Shown here piece by piece: positions 1 through 6,869 of a stretch of 20,115 bases of DNA. The position numbers and the translations under genes are program-made. Where the stretch lies: contig CALWIE010000176.1 in NCBI GenBank assembly GCA_944380625.1, positions 1 to 20,115 on the forward strand. The letters run 5' to 3'. Under the pieces are notes generated by a model that was not told where the DNA came from, made no database searches, and worked only from the letters and a program-made list of their open reading frames with translations. Position 1 is the stretch's first letter; each line of letters begins with the position of its first letter. Origin of the DNA: an uncultured Clostridia bacterium. GTDB lineage: Bacteria > Bacillota_A > Clostridia > Oscillospirales > Acutalibacteraceae.

Positions 1-977
1 TTCTCCACCCACTTTAGGGGGAGCTCCCGGCCCAGGGGCGCCCAGGCCGACTCCCGCCGCCAGGAGCGGGAGAGGCCTTCCGGCTCCCCGCCTAGGGAGA
101 GGGGGATCTCCACACCAAAGAGGGAGAGGGAAACATGCCGCCGGGGCTCCCCGGCCGGCGTCTCCTGGGCCTCGCGGGCGCCCACCTCCACGGTAAACGC
201 CCGGTAGGTCAGGGCCCGGACGCTGCCCCGGGCCGGCCCCAGGATCTGGTAGGGGTCTGTCACCGGCGGGGAGTAGGGGTCCTCCTCCTGGGCGTACAGG
301 CCGGCGATGAGCATCTCCCCGGCCTCCACCGTGTCCCCGGGCTCCACCAGGGGGCGGCCCCGCTCCGCCTTGACAGAGAGAACCGTCCCCGCCCGGGAGG
401 CCACCAGGTTGGACCAGCTTTTCCCGTCCTCCACAGAGGGCTTCGCCTGGCTCTCCTTCAGGGCGATCTCCAAGAAGCACCCGTCGGTGTTCACCGTGAG
501 CCAAGAGACCCCGGGCAGGTCGTTTTGAATGGCCAGGGCGGCAAGGTTTGGATCCAGCTCCCGGCGGGAGGCGCCCACCGCCACGCCGTTCTCCCCGGCA
601 GCCTTCAGCACCTGGGCCGGGGTGAGGGTTTGGGCCCCGGAGACGGTCACCCCCCAGTAAAAGCCACCCAAAAACCAGTAGACCGCCGCCCCGCAAAGGG
701 CTCCTGCCACCAGGCCCTTACGCTTTTTCAGCCGGGCTGTGTAAAAGGGGAGCCCGCCCCTCCCCCGCAGCCGCAGCCGCACCTCCCACCGCCGGGCCAG
801 GGGGCGCAGCCGCCTGTAGGACCGGGCCCGGCAGCAGACCAGGGCGGCCTCCCCCTGCCGCCGGAAACCCCAAAATTCCCAGCCGGACCGGGCCGCCCCG
901 TTGAGAAACCTGGCCCAGTTTCCCCGGACCTCCACCTGGGCCCAGCCTGTGAGAAAATGCGCGAGCTTTTCCAGCAT
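1..977 (-). CDS. yqfD: Sporulation protein YqfD (C-terminus beyond window)
   Basis: The minus-strand frame is open from an ATG at 977 to the window edge, giving 325 codons. B. subtilis YqfD is about 400 residues, so roughly the last 70 are missing. The N-terminal part is soluble and Arg-rich. A basic KKRKG stretch precedes one hydrophobic segment near residues 87-108, followed by a large domain that starts with a GVTVSGAQTLTP motif, typical of the YqfD family and reminiscent of POTRA-like domains. The family is needed for efficient sporulation and is made in the mother cell, but its biochemical role is unknown. The gene begins 4 bp after yqfC, and the GGGGAGAGGGGG tract at the end of yqfC supplies its ribosome binding site, so the pair is probably co-transcribed and coupled. 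No in-frame stop was found in the visible part. Confidence 0.9.
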   Translation of the reverse strand, partial: MLEKLAHFLTGWAQVEVRGNWARFLNGAARSGWEFWGFRRQGEAALVCCRARSYRRLRPLARRWEVRLRLRGRGGLPFYTARLKKRKGLVAGALCGAAVYWFLGGFYWGVTVSGAQTLTPAQVLKAAGENGVAVGASRRELDPNLAALAIQNDLPGVSWLTVNTDGCFLEIALKESQAKPSVEDGKSWSNLVASRAGTVLSVKAERGRPLVEPGDTVEAGEMLIAGLYAQEEDPYSPPVTDPYQILGPARGSVRALTYRAFTVEVGAREAQETPAGEPRRHVSLSLFGVEIPLSLGGEPEGLSRSWRRESAWAPLGRELPLKWVE

Positions 978-981
978 CCCC

Positions 982-1215
982 CTACCCCCTCTCCCCGTAG
1001 GCGTACTCCACCTGGAGGATTTTCCCCTCCACCACGGCGGAACTGGAGGTCAGCCGCTCCAGGCAAAGGCCCTCCCCTGTAAGCTTCACCCACAGCCTCC
1101 CCGCCCGGAGGACCACCTGGCCCTCCCCGTAGTCCACTATGCCGTCGCAGCCGTCCGCCACGGCCCGGCGGTTCCCGAACACCTGCAATTCCAATCCGCC
1201 TTTTCCCTTTTCCAA
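982..1215 (-). CDS. yqfC: Sporulation protein YqfC (YabP/YqfC family)
   Basis: This is a 77-residue protein of the small YabP/YqfC family. The visible pattern is a short beta-rich domain (LELQVFGNR, GIVDYGEGQVVLRAG, LWVKLTGEGLCLERL, VVEGKILQVEYAYG), which matches the usual YqfC core. Family members are around 90 residues, so this one is slightly short at the N-terminus. The start is TTG at 1215, preceded at 6-8 nt by GGGGAGGAGGG. The ATG at 1246 is out of frame. The gene lies directly upstream of yqfD, the conserved yqfC-yqfD arrangement. It stops with TAG, and the natural family end is reached there, so TAG works as a stop at least here. Expression in the mother cell under sigma-E is known in Bacillus and inferred here. 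Confidence 0.85.
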   Translation of the reverse strand: MEKGKGGLELQVFGNRRAVADGCDGIVDYGEGQVVLRAGRLWVKLTGEGLCLERLTSSSAVVEGKILQVEYAYGERG

Positions 1216-1244
1216 AGCCGCGCCCTCCTCCCCTTTTCTCCTCC

Positions 1245-1293
1245 ATTCCTATGTGGGGCGGGGGGAATGTATCACCGGCGGGACGCATAGGCT
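1245..1293. promoter_or_regulatory. Candidate divergent sporulation promoters for yqfC and ylbJ
   Basis: Between the two divergent sporulation genes, GAATGTATC (1265-1273) reads GATACATTC on the other strand. About 12 nt away on each side lies a CATAGG box: plus strand 1286-1293 toward ylbJ, minus strand 1245-1253 toward yqfC. The spacing and the CATA-type -10 resemble mother-cell sigma-E/sigma-K promoters rather than sigma-A. Leaders of about 25-35 nt would result. No TATAAT-type promoter is visible in this gap. The match to sigma-E -35 sequences is imperfect, so this is an inference from layout. Confidence 0.35.
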
Positions 1294-1331
1294 TTTTTGC
1301 ACTATCTCATAAAGAGGAAGGAGGAGGGCTT

Positions 1332-2480
1332 ATGGAACAGGCCCGCGGCCTCTCCCGGGCGCGCCTGCCCGGGGCCTTGGAGGCCTTGATGCTGGGGGTT
1401 TGGGGGGCGGCCCTGCTGGCCTGGCCCAGCTTGGTGCGGGAGAGCGTGGCCCAGAGCGCCCTGTACTGCCTCTCCTCCCTGGCGCCCTCCCTCTTCCCCT
1501 TTATGGCCCTGACTTCCCTGGCGGCGCGCACCCGGGGCGGGGACGTCCTGGGACGGCTCCTCGCCCCGGTGACCCGCCATGTGTTCCGGCTGCCCGCCCC
1601 CTGCGGGCCGGCGGTGCTGCTGGGGTTTTTAGGGGGCTATCCCGCCGGGGCCCGGTGCGTCTCCCTGCTGCTGGAGGAGGGGAAGATCACCCCCGCCCAG
1701 GGGGAGCGGATGCTCCTGTGCTGCGTAAACCCGGGCCCTGCCTTTGTGGTCACCTTTTTGGGCTGCGGCCTCCTGGGAAGCCCGGAGCAAGGATGGCTCC
1801 TCTTCGGGGCGGTCTCCCTGGGAGGGCTGCTGCTGGGGGCCCTCACCGGCCTGGGCAAGCCCCTGCCTTCCCGGGAGAGGCCGCCCCTCCGTGCGCCCCG
1901 GCCCGGAGCCCTGGCCGCCGCAGTGGGAGACGCCTCTTCTGCGGTGGTGAAGATGTGCGGGTGCATCCTGCTCTTTTCCGGGTTTACGGCCCTGCTCCGG
2001 GGCAGCGGCCTTCTCGCCTGGGCCGCAGAGGCCGTAGAGGCTTCCGGGCTCCTGCCCCAGGAGGGGGCGGCGGTGTGTCTCTCCTTCCTGCTGGAGGTCA
2101 CCGGGGGTGCGGGGGACGCCGCCCAGGCGGGGGCGGGGGCCCCTCTGTACGCCCTGGGACTGGGGTTTGGAGGGCTCTGCGTCCACCTGCAGGTGTTCGC
2201 CTTTTTCCGGGAATTCCCCGGATCCCGGGGAAAGTTTTTCCTATTCCGGCTCCTCCACGGCCTGGGGGCCTTTGGCCTGTGCCTTTTGGGGGAGAGGTTC
2301 TTTCCCCCGGAGAGCCAGCCGGCTTGGGCGGCCTCTGCCAGGCCCCTGGCCCTGGGAGGGTCCGCCGCCGGGTGGGCGGGGGGCCTCTCCCTGGTGCTCC
2401 TGTGCGGCGCGTTCTTGCTCATCGCGGCGGGAGGGCCCTCCGGGGACAAGGATTGCGCCCGGGGGAAATCTGTGGTATAA
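1332..2480 (+). CDS. ylbJ: Sporulation integral membrane protein YlbJ
   Basis: The product is 382 residues and highly hydrophobic, with about 8 membrane segments. It carries the nucleoside-recognition/GATE-type signatures of YlbJ: SLAPSLFPFMAL near residues 50-61, GFLGGYPAGAR near 97-107, and LCCVNPGPAFVVTFLG near 125-142. YlbJ is a mother-cell spore-formation membrane protein whose transported substrate is not established. I chose ATG 1332 rather than the in-frame upstream start at 1251 because AAGGAGGAGGG precedes it at the right distance and the upstream extension looks non-coding. It is divergent from yqfC-yqfD, which suits joint sporulation control. The stop codon overlaps a sigma-A-like -10 box for the next gene. 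The last 60 or so residues are low-complexity hydrophobic sequence. Confidence 0.9.
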   Translation: MEQARGLSRARLPGALEALMLGVWGAALLAWPSLVRESVAQSALYCLSSLAPSLFPFMALTSLAARTRGGDVLGRLLAPVTRHVFRLPAPCGPAVLLGFLGGYPAGARCVSLLLEEGKITPAQGERMLLCCVNPGPAFVVTFLGCGLLGSPEQGWLLFGAVSLGGLLLGALTGLGKPLPSRERPPLRAPRPGALAAAVGDASSAVVKMCGCILLFSGFTALLRGSGLLAWAAEAVEASGLLPQEGAAVCLSFLLEVTGGAGDAAQAGAGAPLYALGLGFGGLCVHLQVFAFFREFPGSRGKFFLFRLLHGLGAFGLCLLGERFFPPESQPAWAASARPLALGGSAAGWAGGLSLVLLCGAFLLIAAGGPSGDKDCARGKSVV

Positions 2481-2481
2481 T
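2453..2481 (+). promoter_or_regulatory. Promoter inside the end of ylbJ
   Basis: TTGCGC (2453-2458), a 17-nt spacer and TATAAT (2476-2481) form a sigma-A-like promoter. The -10 box overlaps the TAA stop of ylbJ. It would express the small cysteine protein in vegetative cells, independently of the sporulation gene upstream. Confidence 0.55.
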
Positions 2482-2532
2482 CCAAGGGAAAAGGGAGTGC
2501 CCGTGCAGCCGGGCGAAAGGACGCGCATCGCT

Positions 2533-2766
2533 ATGAAATGGTTTCGGAAAAAGAAACAGCCTCCCCTGTTCGGGGGCGGCGTAGAGCCCACCTGCGCCTA
2601 TTGCCAGCACAACGCCGGCAGGGAAGGGCGCCCCGTCTGTTCCCTGGGGAGGAAGCCCCAGGGGGACGCCTGCAAAAAATATCAGTATGACCCCTTGCGG
2701 CGGGAGCCCCAGACGGCCCCGCCCCTGCGGACCTCCCAATACCGCCCGGAGGACTTTCAGCTGTGA
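2533..2766 (+). CDS. Small four-cysteine conserved hypothetical protein
   Basis: This is a 77-residue protein of unknown function. A basic N-terminus (MKWFRKKKQPPLFGG) is followed by four cysteines at residues 21, 24, 36 and 47 (CxxC-x11-C-x10-C). That spacing could bind zinc or an Fe-S cluster. A conserved-looking KKYQYDPLRREP motif and a Pro-rich tail follow. I have an impression of similar short proteins (FxKKK, PPLFG, CxxC, YDPL) in clostridial genomes, but no function is known to me. The weak GAAAGGACG ribosome site lies about 10 nt before the ATG. The gene has its own promoter at 2453-2481 and ends 14 bp before a strong bidirectional terminator shared with trmB. Confidence 0.78.
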   Translation: MKWFRKKKQPPLFGGGVEPTCAYCQHNAGREGRPVCSLGRKPQGDACKKYQYDPLRREPQTAPPLRTSQYRPEDFQL

Positions 2767-2780
2767 GGCAGTGCAAAATA

Positions 2781-2814
2781 AAAACTCCAGAGCCCGGGGC
2801 TCTGGAGTTTTTTT
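2781..2814. terminator. Bidirectional intrinsic terminator
   Basis: An 11-bp perfect stem, ACTCCAGAGCC (2784-2794) with GGCTCTGGAGT (2798-2808) and a 3-nt loop, is flanked by A-rich sequence on the left and seven T on the right. It ends the small cysteine gene on plus and trmB on minus. Confidence 0.92.
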
Positions 2815-2833
2815 CGTGGGGCGGGGCCGGGAG

Positions 2834-3490
2834 TCAGGGCCGGGGAAGCCGGGCCCGCAGGGCCTTTGTGGGGATCCCCTGGCCGGTGAAGAGCACCTCG
2901 TGCTCGGTGAGGATGTTCTCCGGGTCCCCGGTTTTGTGCAGGTCGGCCGTGTCGAAGAAGACCTCGAACCCGGCCTCGGCAAAGTACCGGCGGGTGGCCA
3001 GGTACAGGTCGTCGTTGTCCGTCTTGAACCAGATCTCCCCGCCCGGGGCCAAAAGGGGCTTGTAGTGGAGCAACTGGCGGGTGTGGGTCAGGCGGCGCTT
3101 GTGATGCCGGGCAGTGGGCCAGGGATTGCAGAAGTTGATGTAGATCCGCTGGGCCTTTTCCTCCGGGGCGAAGAGCTGGGGCAGCCGCTCGATGTTGTAG
3201 GCGCACAGGGCCACGTTTGCGGGGCTCTCTTCCCCGTAGGCCTCCTGGATGTTCCGCCGGGCCACCCCCAAAATGTCCAGGCTGATGTCGATGCCCAGGA
3301 AATTCACCTCCCGGTGGGTGTGGGCGGCCTGCGCCAAAAACACCCCTTTGCCGCAGCCCAGGTCCAAATGCAGGGGGCCTTCGCCGCCGAAAACCTCTGC
3401 CCAGCGGCCCCGCTGCCCCTCCGGCTGGGGGATGTAATAGGGGCAGGCGCCAAGCTCGGGCCTGGCCCAGGCCTTTCTCCGAATCCTCAT
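2834..3490 (-). CDS. trmB: tRNA (guanine-N7-)-methyltransferase TrmB
   Basis: This 218-residue protein uses S-adenosylmethionine to methylate N7 of G46 in the variable loop of tRNAs. The Rossmann SAM motif LDLGCGKGVFL lies near residues 43-53, the acidic FLGIDIS strand near 66-72, and the family signature INFCNPWP followed by RHHKRRLT near 118-135. In well-studied homologues that signature reads FSDPWP, so the Asp is Asn here; I believe this occurs in other clostridial TrmB proteins. A late FKTDN motif and the C-terminal LTEHE motif are also present. The ATG at 3490 is chosen because AAGGAGAGAG precedes it and a consensus promoter lies just upstream; the longer open frame to 3553 would include that promoter. 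The length is normal. Confidence 0.97.
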   Translation of the reverse strand: MRIRRKAWARPELGACPYYIPQPEGQRGRWAEVFGGEGPLHLDLGCGKGVFLAQAAHTHREVNFLGIDISLDILGVARRNIQEAYGEESPANVALCAYNIERLPQLFAPEEKAQRIYINFCNPWPTARHHKRRLTHTRQLLHYKPLLAPGGEIWFKTDNDDLYLATRRYFAEAGFEVFFDTADLHKTGDPENILTEHEVLFTGQGIPTKALRARLPRP

Positions 3491-3524
3491 GGTCTCTCTC
3501 CTTACATGGATTTTCCAAGGGCCT

Positions 3525-3553
3525 ATTATACCTGACCGCCGGCAGGAAATCAA
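3525..3553 (-). promoter_or_regulatory. trmB promoter
   Basis: On the minus strand, TTGATT (3548-3553), 17 nt, TATAAT (3525-3530). The predicted start is about 28 nt before the trmB ATG. It is back to back with the lipase promoter. Confidence 0.8.
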
Positions 3554-3562
3554 GCGGGGTCA

Positions 3563-3591
3563 TTGAAACCGGCGGCATTCCGTAGTACAAT
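3563..3591 (+). promoter_or_regulatory. Patatin-like lipase promoter
   Basis: TTGAAA (3563-3568), a 17-nt spacer and TACAAT (3586-3591) form a near-consensus sigma-A promoter, followed by AAAGGAGGAAC before the ATG at 3618. Confidence 0.8.
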
Positions 3592-3617
3592 AGAGGCGCT
3601 GAAAGGAGGAACAGCCT

Positions 3618-4481
3618 ATGAGCAAGTGGGCTTTGGCCCTGGAAGGGGGCTCCCTGCGGTGCATGTTTTCCGCAGGGGTTGTGGACGTCATGATGGAACA
3701 TGGCCTCCTGTTTGACGGGGTCTTTGGGGTTTCCGCCGGAGCCTTGACCGGGGTGAGCTACGTCTCCGGCCAGATTGGGCGCACCGCCCAGATCAACCTG
3801 GATTATGTAAACGACAAGCGGTACATGGGGTTGAACAACCTGATTTTCCACAAGAGCATTTTTAACTTTGACTTCCTCTTTGGGGAGATCTCCGACACCC
3901 TGGTCCCTCTGGACCGGGAGGCCTTTGCCAAATCCCCCTGCGCCTTTACCGCCGTGGCCACGGACTGCCGCACGGGCCTGCCCCTCTACGCGGAGAAGCA
4001 CTCCTGCGCGGACATCTACGGGGCTGTGCGGGCCAGCGCCAGCATGCCTCTGCTCTCCCCTATGGTAATGGTGGAGGGGACCCCCTGCCTGGACGGGGGC
4101 GTGTCGGTTTCCATCCCCTTTGAGAAGCCCCTGGAAGAGGGCTATGACAAGGTGGTGGTGGTCACCACCCGGGAGCACGGCTACCGCAAGCCCTTGGTCT
4201 CCCGGCCCATGGCGCGGCTGTACGCCCGCCGGTACAGAAACTACCCCAACCTGGTGCGGGCCCTTTTGAACATCCCCCGCCGGTACAACGGGGAGCTGGA
4301 GGAATTGGACCGGCTGGAGGCCCAGGGGAAGGTGTTTGTGATCCGCCCGCCCCAGCCGGTGACGGTCTCCCGCACAGAGAAGGACGTGGCAAAGCTGCGG
4401 GCCCTGTACGCCCAGGGCCGCCAAACCCTGCAGGGCCAGATGGACCGCCTGCTGGACTACCTGGGGGAGGGATCCCTGTAA
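3618..4481 (+). CDS. Patatin-like phospholipase family protein
   Basis: This 287-residue patatin-fold acyl hydrolase uses a Ser-Asp dyad. The glycine-rich oxyanion segment LEGGSLR is at residues 8-14, the nucleophile elbow GVSAG at 37-41 (Ser39), and the catalytic DGG at 159-161 (Asp159). All catalytic elements are present. The C-terminal third (RPPQPVTVSRTEKDVAKLRALYAQGR) matches the extra domain of YjjU-like bacterial patatins. There is no signal peptide, so the enzyme should be cytoplasmic or membrane-peripheral. The substrate is probably a phospholipid or other ester, not specified by sequence. The start has an AGGAGG site 8 nt upstream. It forms a single-gene unit between its own promoter and a bidirectional terminator. 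Confidence 0.93.
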   Translation: MSKWALALEGGSLRCMFSAGVVDVMMEHGLLFDGVFGVSAGALTGVSYVSGQIGRTAQINLDYVNDKRYMGLNNLIFHKSIFNFDFLFGEISDTLVPLDREAFAKSPCAFTAVATDCRTGLPLYAEKHSCADIYGAVRASASMPLLSPMVMVEGTPCLDGGVSVSIPFEKPLEEGYDKVVVVTTREHGYRKPLVSRPMARLYARRYRNYPNLVRALLNIPRRYNGELEELDRLEAQGKVFVIRPPQPVTVSRTEKDVAKLRALYAQGRQTLQGQMDRLLDYLGEGSL

Positions 4482-4502
4482 ACCGAAGGCAGCGCCGCAA
4501 AA

Positions 4503-4548
4503 AAGCCGCCCCACCCCACGCGGGGAAGGCGGCTTCCTTTTGCTTTTT
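4503..4548. terminator. Bidirectional intrinsic terminator
   Basis: AAGCCGCC (4503-4510) pairs with GGCGGCTT (4528-4535), with an inner CCCC/GGGG pairing. T-rich sequence follows on plus, and a run of A before it provides the U-tract for the minus-strand asnA unit. Confidence 0.85.
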
Positions 4549-4556
4549 AGGGGCAA

Positions 4557-4991
4557 TCAGCGGATTTTTTCCAGGAATTTCTTTGCCAAAAAGGCCAAAA
4601 ACACCACAGGCACCAGAGCCAGCTCCACCAGCAGCACCACGGCGATGTTCACCGCCATCCCCCAGGCCGCCAGCATAACGCACAGCTCCAGGGAGAGGCA
4701 CACCACCGAGAGGATCCCAGGCAGCAGGTACTCCACACCGGAGAGGGTGGGGGCCAGGGCCGGGAGCTTGTCCAGGCACCTCTTGAGCTGCCAGTGGAAG
4801 AGGAAGCACACCGCCAGCTGCACTGCGGGGATGAGGAACAGCCCTGCCTTGGGCATGGTGGCCGCCACCTGGCCGCCGCTCCACTGCCGGGGGACACTTC
4901 CCGGCAGGAAGGGCATGGCGATGGCCGCGCCCACAAGGCCCACGGCAAAAAGCAGGAACTCCAGCCAATAGGTTTTCAGAAAGGCTTTCAT
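4557..4991 (-). CDS. DUF1648-like integral membrane protein
   Basis: This 144-residue protein has four likely membrane segments (about residues 10-28, 48-66, 85-107 and 110-135). After the first segment, the motif LPGSVPRQWSGGQV resembles the DUF1648 signature (LP..iP.H%n..G) found at the N-terminus of SdpI-like membrane proteins. The function is unknown; SdpI-type relatives include immunity and signalling proteins, but this protein lacks the rest of SdpI. I prefer ATG 4991 over the in-frame GTG at 5000 because the AAGGGGTG site is then correctly spaced. That site overlaps the asnA stop codon region, so translation is probably coupled to asnA. Why it travels with asparagine synthetase is unclear. 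Confidence 0.75.
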   Translation of the reverse strand: MKAFLKTYWLEFLLFAVGLVGAAIAMPFLPGSVPRQWSGGQVAATMPKAGLFLIPAVQLAVCFLFHWQLKRCLDKLPALAPTLSGVEYLLPGILSVVCLSLELCVMLAAWGMAVNIAVVLLVELALVPVVFLAFLAKKFLEKIR

Positions 4992-5003
4992 GAAAAACAC
5001 CCC

Positions 5004-6005
5004 TTACAGCAGGACGACGCCCGCCTCTTTGCACAGGCGCCTGGTCTCCCCGTCCCACAGGGAGGACTGGACCTCCCCGATGTGGGCCTTGCCCAAAAGG
5101 AGCATACACAGGCGGCTTTGGCCGATGCCCCCGCCGATGGTCAGGGGGAGCTCGCCGTTTAAGAGCATCTTGTGGAAGGGCAGCTCCCGGCGGTCGTCGC
5201 AGCCGGCCAGGGACAACTGCCTATCCAGGCTTTCCGGGTCCACCCGGATGCCCATGGAGCTGATCTCCAAAGCGCACTGCAGGGGCTCGTGCCAGAAGAG
5301 CAAATCGCCGTTTAAGGTCCAGTCGTCGTAGTCGGGGGCGCGGCCGTCGTGGGGCTTTCCGCTTTTCAGCTTGCCGCCGATCTGCTGGATGAACACGGTC
5401 CCATGTTCTTTGACGATGAGCTGCTCCCGCTCCTTGGGAGCCTTGTCCGGATACCTGTCCTCCAGCTCCTGGGCGGTGAGGAAAAACACGTCCCGGCACA
5501 GCTCGGTGGACAAATCGGAGAACTGCCACTTCAGCTCGTCCAGGGTGCCGCAGATGGCGCTGACGATGCGGCGTACCGTGTCTTTCAAGTAGGCCTCGTT
5601 GCGGGTGGATTCGTCGATGACCTTCTCCCAGTCCCACTGGTCCACATAGATGGAGTGGAGGTTGTCCAGCTCCTCGTCTCGGCGGATGGCGTTCATATCC
5701 GTCACCAGGCCGTTGCCCACGAAGAAGTTGTACTCGTGAAGGGCCAGGCGCTTCCACTTGGCCAGGGAGTGGACCACCTGGCCCTCGATTCCCACGGCGG
5801 GGATGTCGAAGCTGACAGGGCGCTCCACCCCGTTGAGGTCGTCGTTGAGGCCCGTGGCCGGGTCCACGAACAGGGGCGCCGTGACCCGCTTTAAGTGCAG
5901 GGCGGCGCAGAGCTTCACCTGGAAGATATTCTTGATGAGCCCAATGGCCTTTTGGGTCTCGTAAAGGCCCAGGACGGGCTGGTAGCGTTCCGGTAAAATG
6001 GTCAT
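5004..6005 (-). CDS. asnA: Aspartate-ammonia ligase (asparagine synthetase A)
   Basis: This 333-residue enzyme makes asparagine from aspartate, ammonia and ATP through an aspartyl-AMP intermediate. It has the class II aminoacyl-tRNA-synthetase fold. Diagnostic segments are VTAPLFVD, DDLNGVERPVSFD, VVHSLAKWKR, the SIYVDQWDWEK stretch, the LFWHEPLQCALEISSMGIRVD strand and the C-terminal GGGIGQSRLCMLLL ATP-binding motif. The length is the same as E. coli AsnA (330). The start is ATG 6005, with AGGGGG 8 nt upstream; the in-frame extension to 6026 is unsupported. A sigma-A promoter lies at 6038-6065. No T-box leader is present between promoter and start, so control by tRNA-Asn is not seen. The DUF1648-like gene follows in the same unit. 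Confidence 0.98.
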   Translation of the reverse strand: MTILPERYQPVLGLYETQKAIGLIKNIFQVKLCAALHLKRVTAPLFVDPATGLNDDLNGVERPVSFDIPAVGIEGQVVHSLAKWKRLALHEYNFFVGNGLVTDMNAIRRDEELDNLHSIYVDQWDWEKVIDESTRNEAYLKDTVRRIVSAICGTLDELKWQFSDLSTELCRDVFFLTAQELEDRYPDKAPKEREQLIVKEHGTVFIQQIGGKLKSGKPHDGRAPDYDDWTLNGDLLFWHEPLQCALEISSMGIRVDPESLDRQLSLAGCDDRRELPFHKMLLNGELPLTIGGGIGQSRLCMLLLGKAHIGEVQSSLWDGETRRLCKEAGVVLL

Positions 6006-6037
6006 GGCGATTCCCCCTCGATTCAAAATACTCCTCT

Positions 6038-6077
6038 ATTATACCAGGTTTTCGGGAATTTGCAAGGATTTTTGCAA
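6038..6077 (-). promoter_or_regulatory. asnA promoter with duplicated TTGCAA boxes
   Basis: On the minus strand, TTGCAA (6060-6065), 16 nt, TATAAT (6038-6043). A second self-complementary TTGCAA lies at 6072-6077, 12 nt away, so the -35 box is one half of a possible two-site operator. The regulator is not identifiable. Confidence 0.68.
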
Positions 6078-6103
6078 GTTACAGCTCTGAAAGCTGCAAA
6101 AAG

Positions 6104-6550
6104 CTACTCTTCCTCCTCCGGGGAGTGACGCCTGTCCCAGGCGGTTTTCCCCAGGTGCGCCCCCAGGATGGAGGCCATCAGGCAGCCGGTGAGGGTGATG
6201 GCCCCTGCGGAGGTGAGCGCCCCCTTCTCCAAAAGCGGGCCGCGGCCTGCCGCCAGGGAGGCCAGTTCCATCACCAAAATGCACACCCCGCACAGGCCCA
6301 TGGCGAAAAAGACCCCCTTCTGGCTCCTCCCCATGGGATGGATGTCCCGGAGGATGAACTCCCACCAGCACAGGGCCACGCTGCCCCAGATGAGCAGGAT
6401 CGCCTCCCAGGGGCCTTGGGCCCAGGTGACCCCAAAGGACTTGCACAGGGCCTCCAGGGCCAGGGCGGCAATCAAGAACACAAAGGCGTGCTTGAACACG
6501 TTGCCCCGCAGCCACAGCTGGCGCTCGTCCAGGTTTGACTTGTTTCTCAT
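6104..6550 (-). CDS. Four-TM membrane protein paired with an Xre regulator
   Basis: This 148-residue protein has a charged N-terminus (MRNKSNLDERQ), four predicted membrane segments (about residues 19-37, 48-68, 79-101 and 110-131) and an acidic tail ending EEEE. The DERQ-type start is seen in small clostridial membrane proteins (DUF6773- or DUF2178-like) that are encoded next to Xre regulators, but I cannot assign a family firmly. The start lies 6 bp after the stop of the upstream regulator gene, so the two form an operon. The stop is TAG. The role is unknown; such pairs may form a stress- or envelope-responsive circuit, but that is inference. Confidence 0.8.
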   Translation of the reverse strand: MRNKSNLDERQLWLRGNVFKHAFVFLIAALALEALCKSFGVTWAQGPWEAILLIWGSVALCWWEFILRDIHPMGRSQKGVFFAMGLCGVCILVMELASLAAGRGPLLEKGALTSAGAITLTGCLMASILGAHLGKTAWDRRHSPEEEE

Positions 6551-6556
6551 ACGCGC

Positions 6557-6754
6557 TCACTCCTCCCAGAATAGTTCGTCCAGCGTTTTGCCCAGGGCCT
6601 TGCAGATCTCCACGCAGAGCTTGACGGTGGGGTTGTAGTCCCCCCGCTCGATGGCCACAATGGTCTGGCGGGTGACACCCACCGCCTGGGCCAGATCCTG
6701 CTGGGTAAGCCCCAAAGCAGCCCGGGCGGCCTTCATTTTCAGGTTTTTTCCCAT
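6557..6754 (-). CDS. Small Xre-family (HTH_3) transcriptional regulator
   Basis: This 65-residue protein consists almost entirely of one Cro/C1-type helix-turn-helix domain. LKMKAARAALGLTQQDLAQAVGVTR contributes helices 1-3, RQTIVAIERGDYNPTVKL the recognition region, and CKALGKTLDELF the closing helices. There is no sensor domain, as in the compact YozG/YgzD-like regulators. The start ATG 6754 has an AGAGGTGAT site; the open frame extends upstream to 6844 but crosses the promoter. It heads an operon with the four-TM protein. A perfect palindrome over the -10 box of its own promoter suggests autoregulation. Confidence 0.93.
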   Translation of the reverse strand: MGKNLKMKAARAALGLTQQDLAQAVGVTRQTIVAIERGDYNPTVKLCVEICKALGKTLDELFWEE

Positions 6755-6768
6755 GGGATCACCTCTTT

Positions 6769-6802
6769 TTACAATTGTAAGCTTTAGCTGTCTAAAAGTC
6801 AA
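6769..6802 (-). promoter_or_regulatory. Xre operon promoter with palindromic operator
   Basis: On the minus strand, TTGACT (6797-6802), 17 nt, TACAAT (6774-6779). The -10 box lies inside a perfect 12-bp palindrome TTACAATTGTAA (6769-6780). The spacer also holds a TTAG/CTAA inverted pair. This is the arrangement expected of an autorepressed regulator. Confidence 0.8.
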
Positions 6803-6827
6803 GTATATTTTACTTTTTAAAGAGAAG

Positions 6828-6853
6828 AAAAGGGCGGGCCTCACGGCCCGCCC
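6828..6853 (-). terminator. Terminator of the Na+-pump unit
   Basis: On the minus strand, a 9-bp perfect stem GGGCGGGCC/GGCCCGCCC (6832-6853) with a GTGA loop is followed by TTTTCTTCTCTTT. It lies 17 bp after the gamma-like gene. Confidence 0.88.
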
Positions 6854-6869
6854 CTCACCTTGCCCTTTT

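Noticed and set aside
2757..4556. A 599-residue minus-strand frame spanning trmB and the patatin gene
   Set aside because: It crosses two promoters and a real gene on each strand, and its composition is that of an out-of-frame shadow.
5004..6026. Longer asnA start at 6026
   Set aside because: It would add seven residues that overlap the ribosome site of the ATG at 6005, which is better spaced and matches the family N-terminus.
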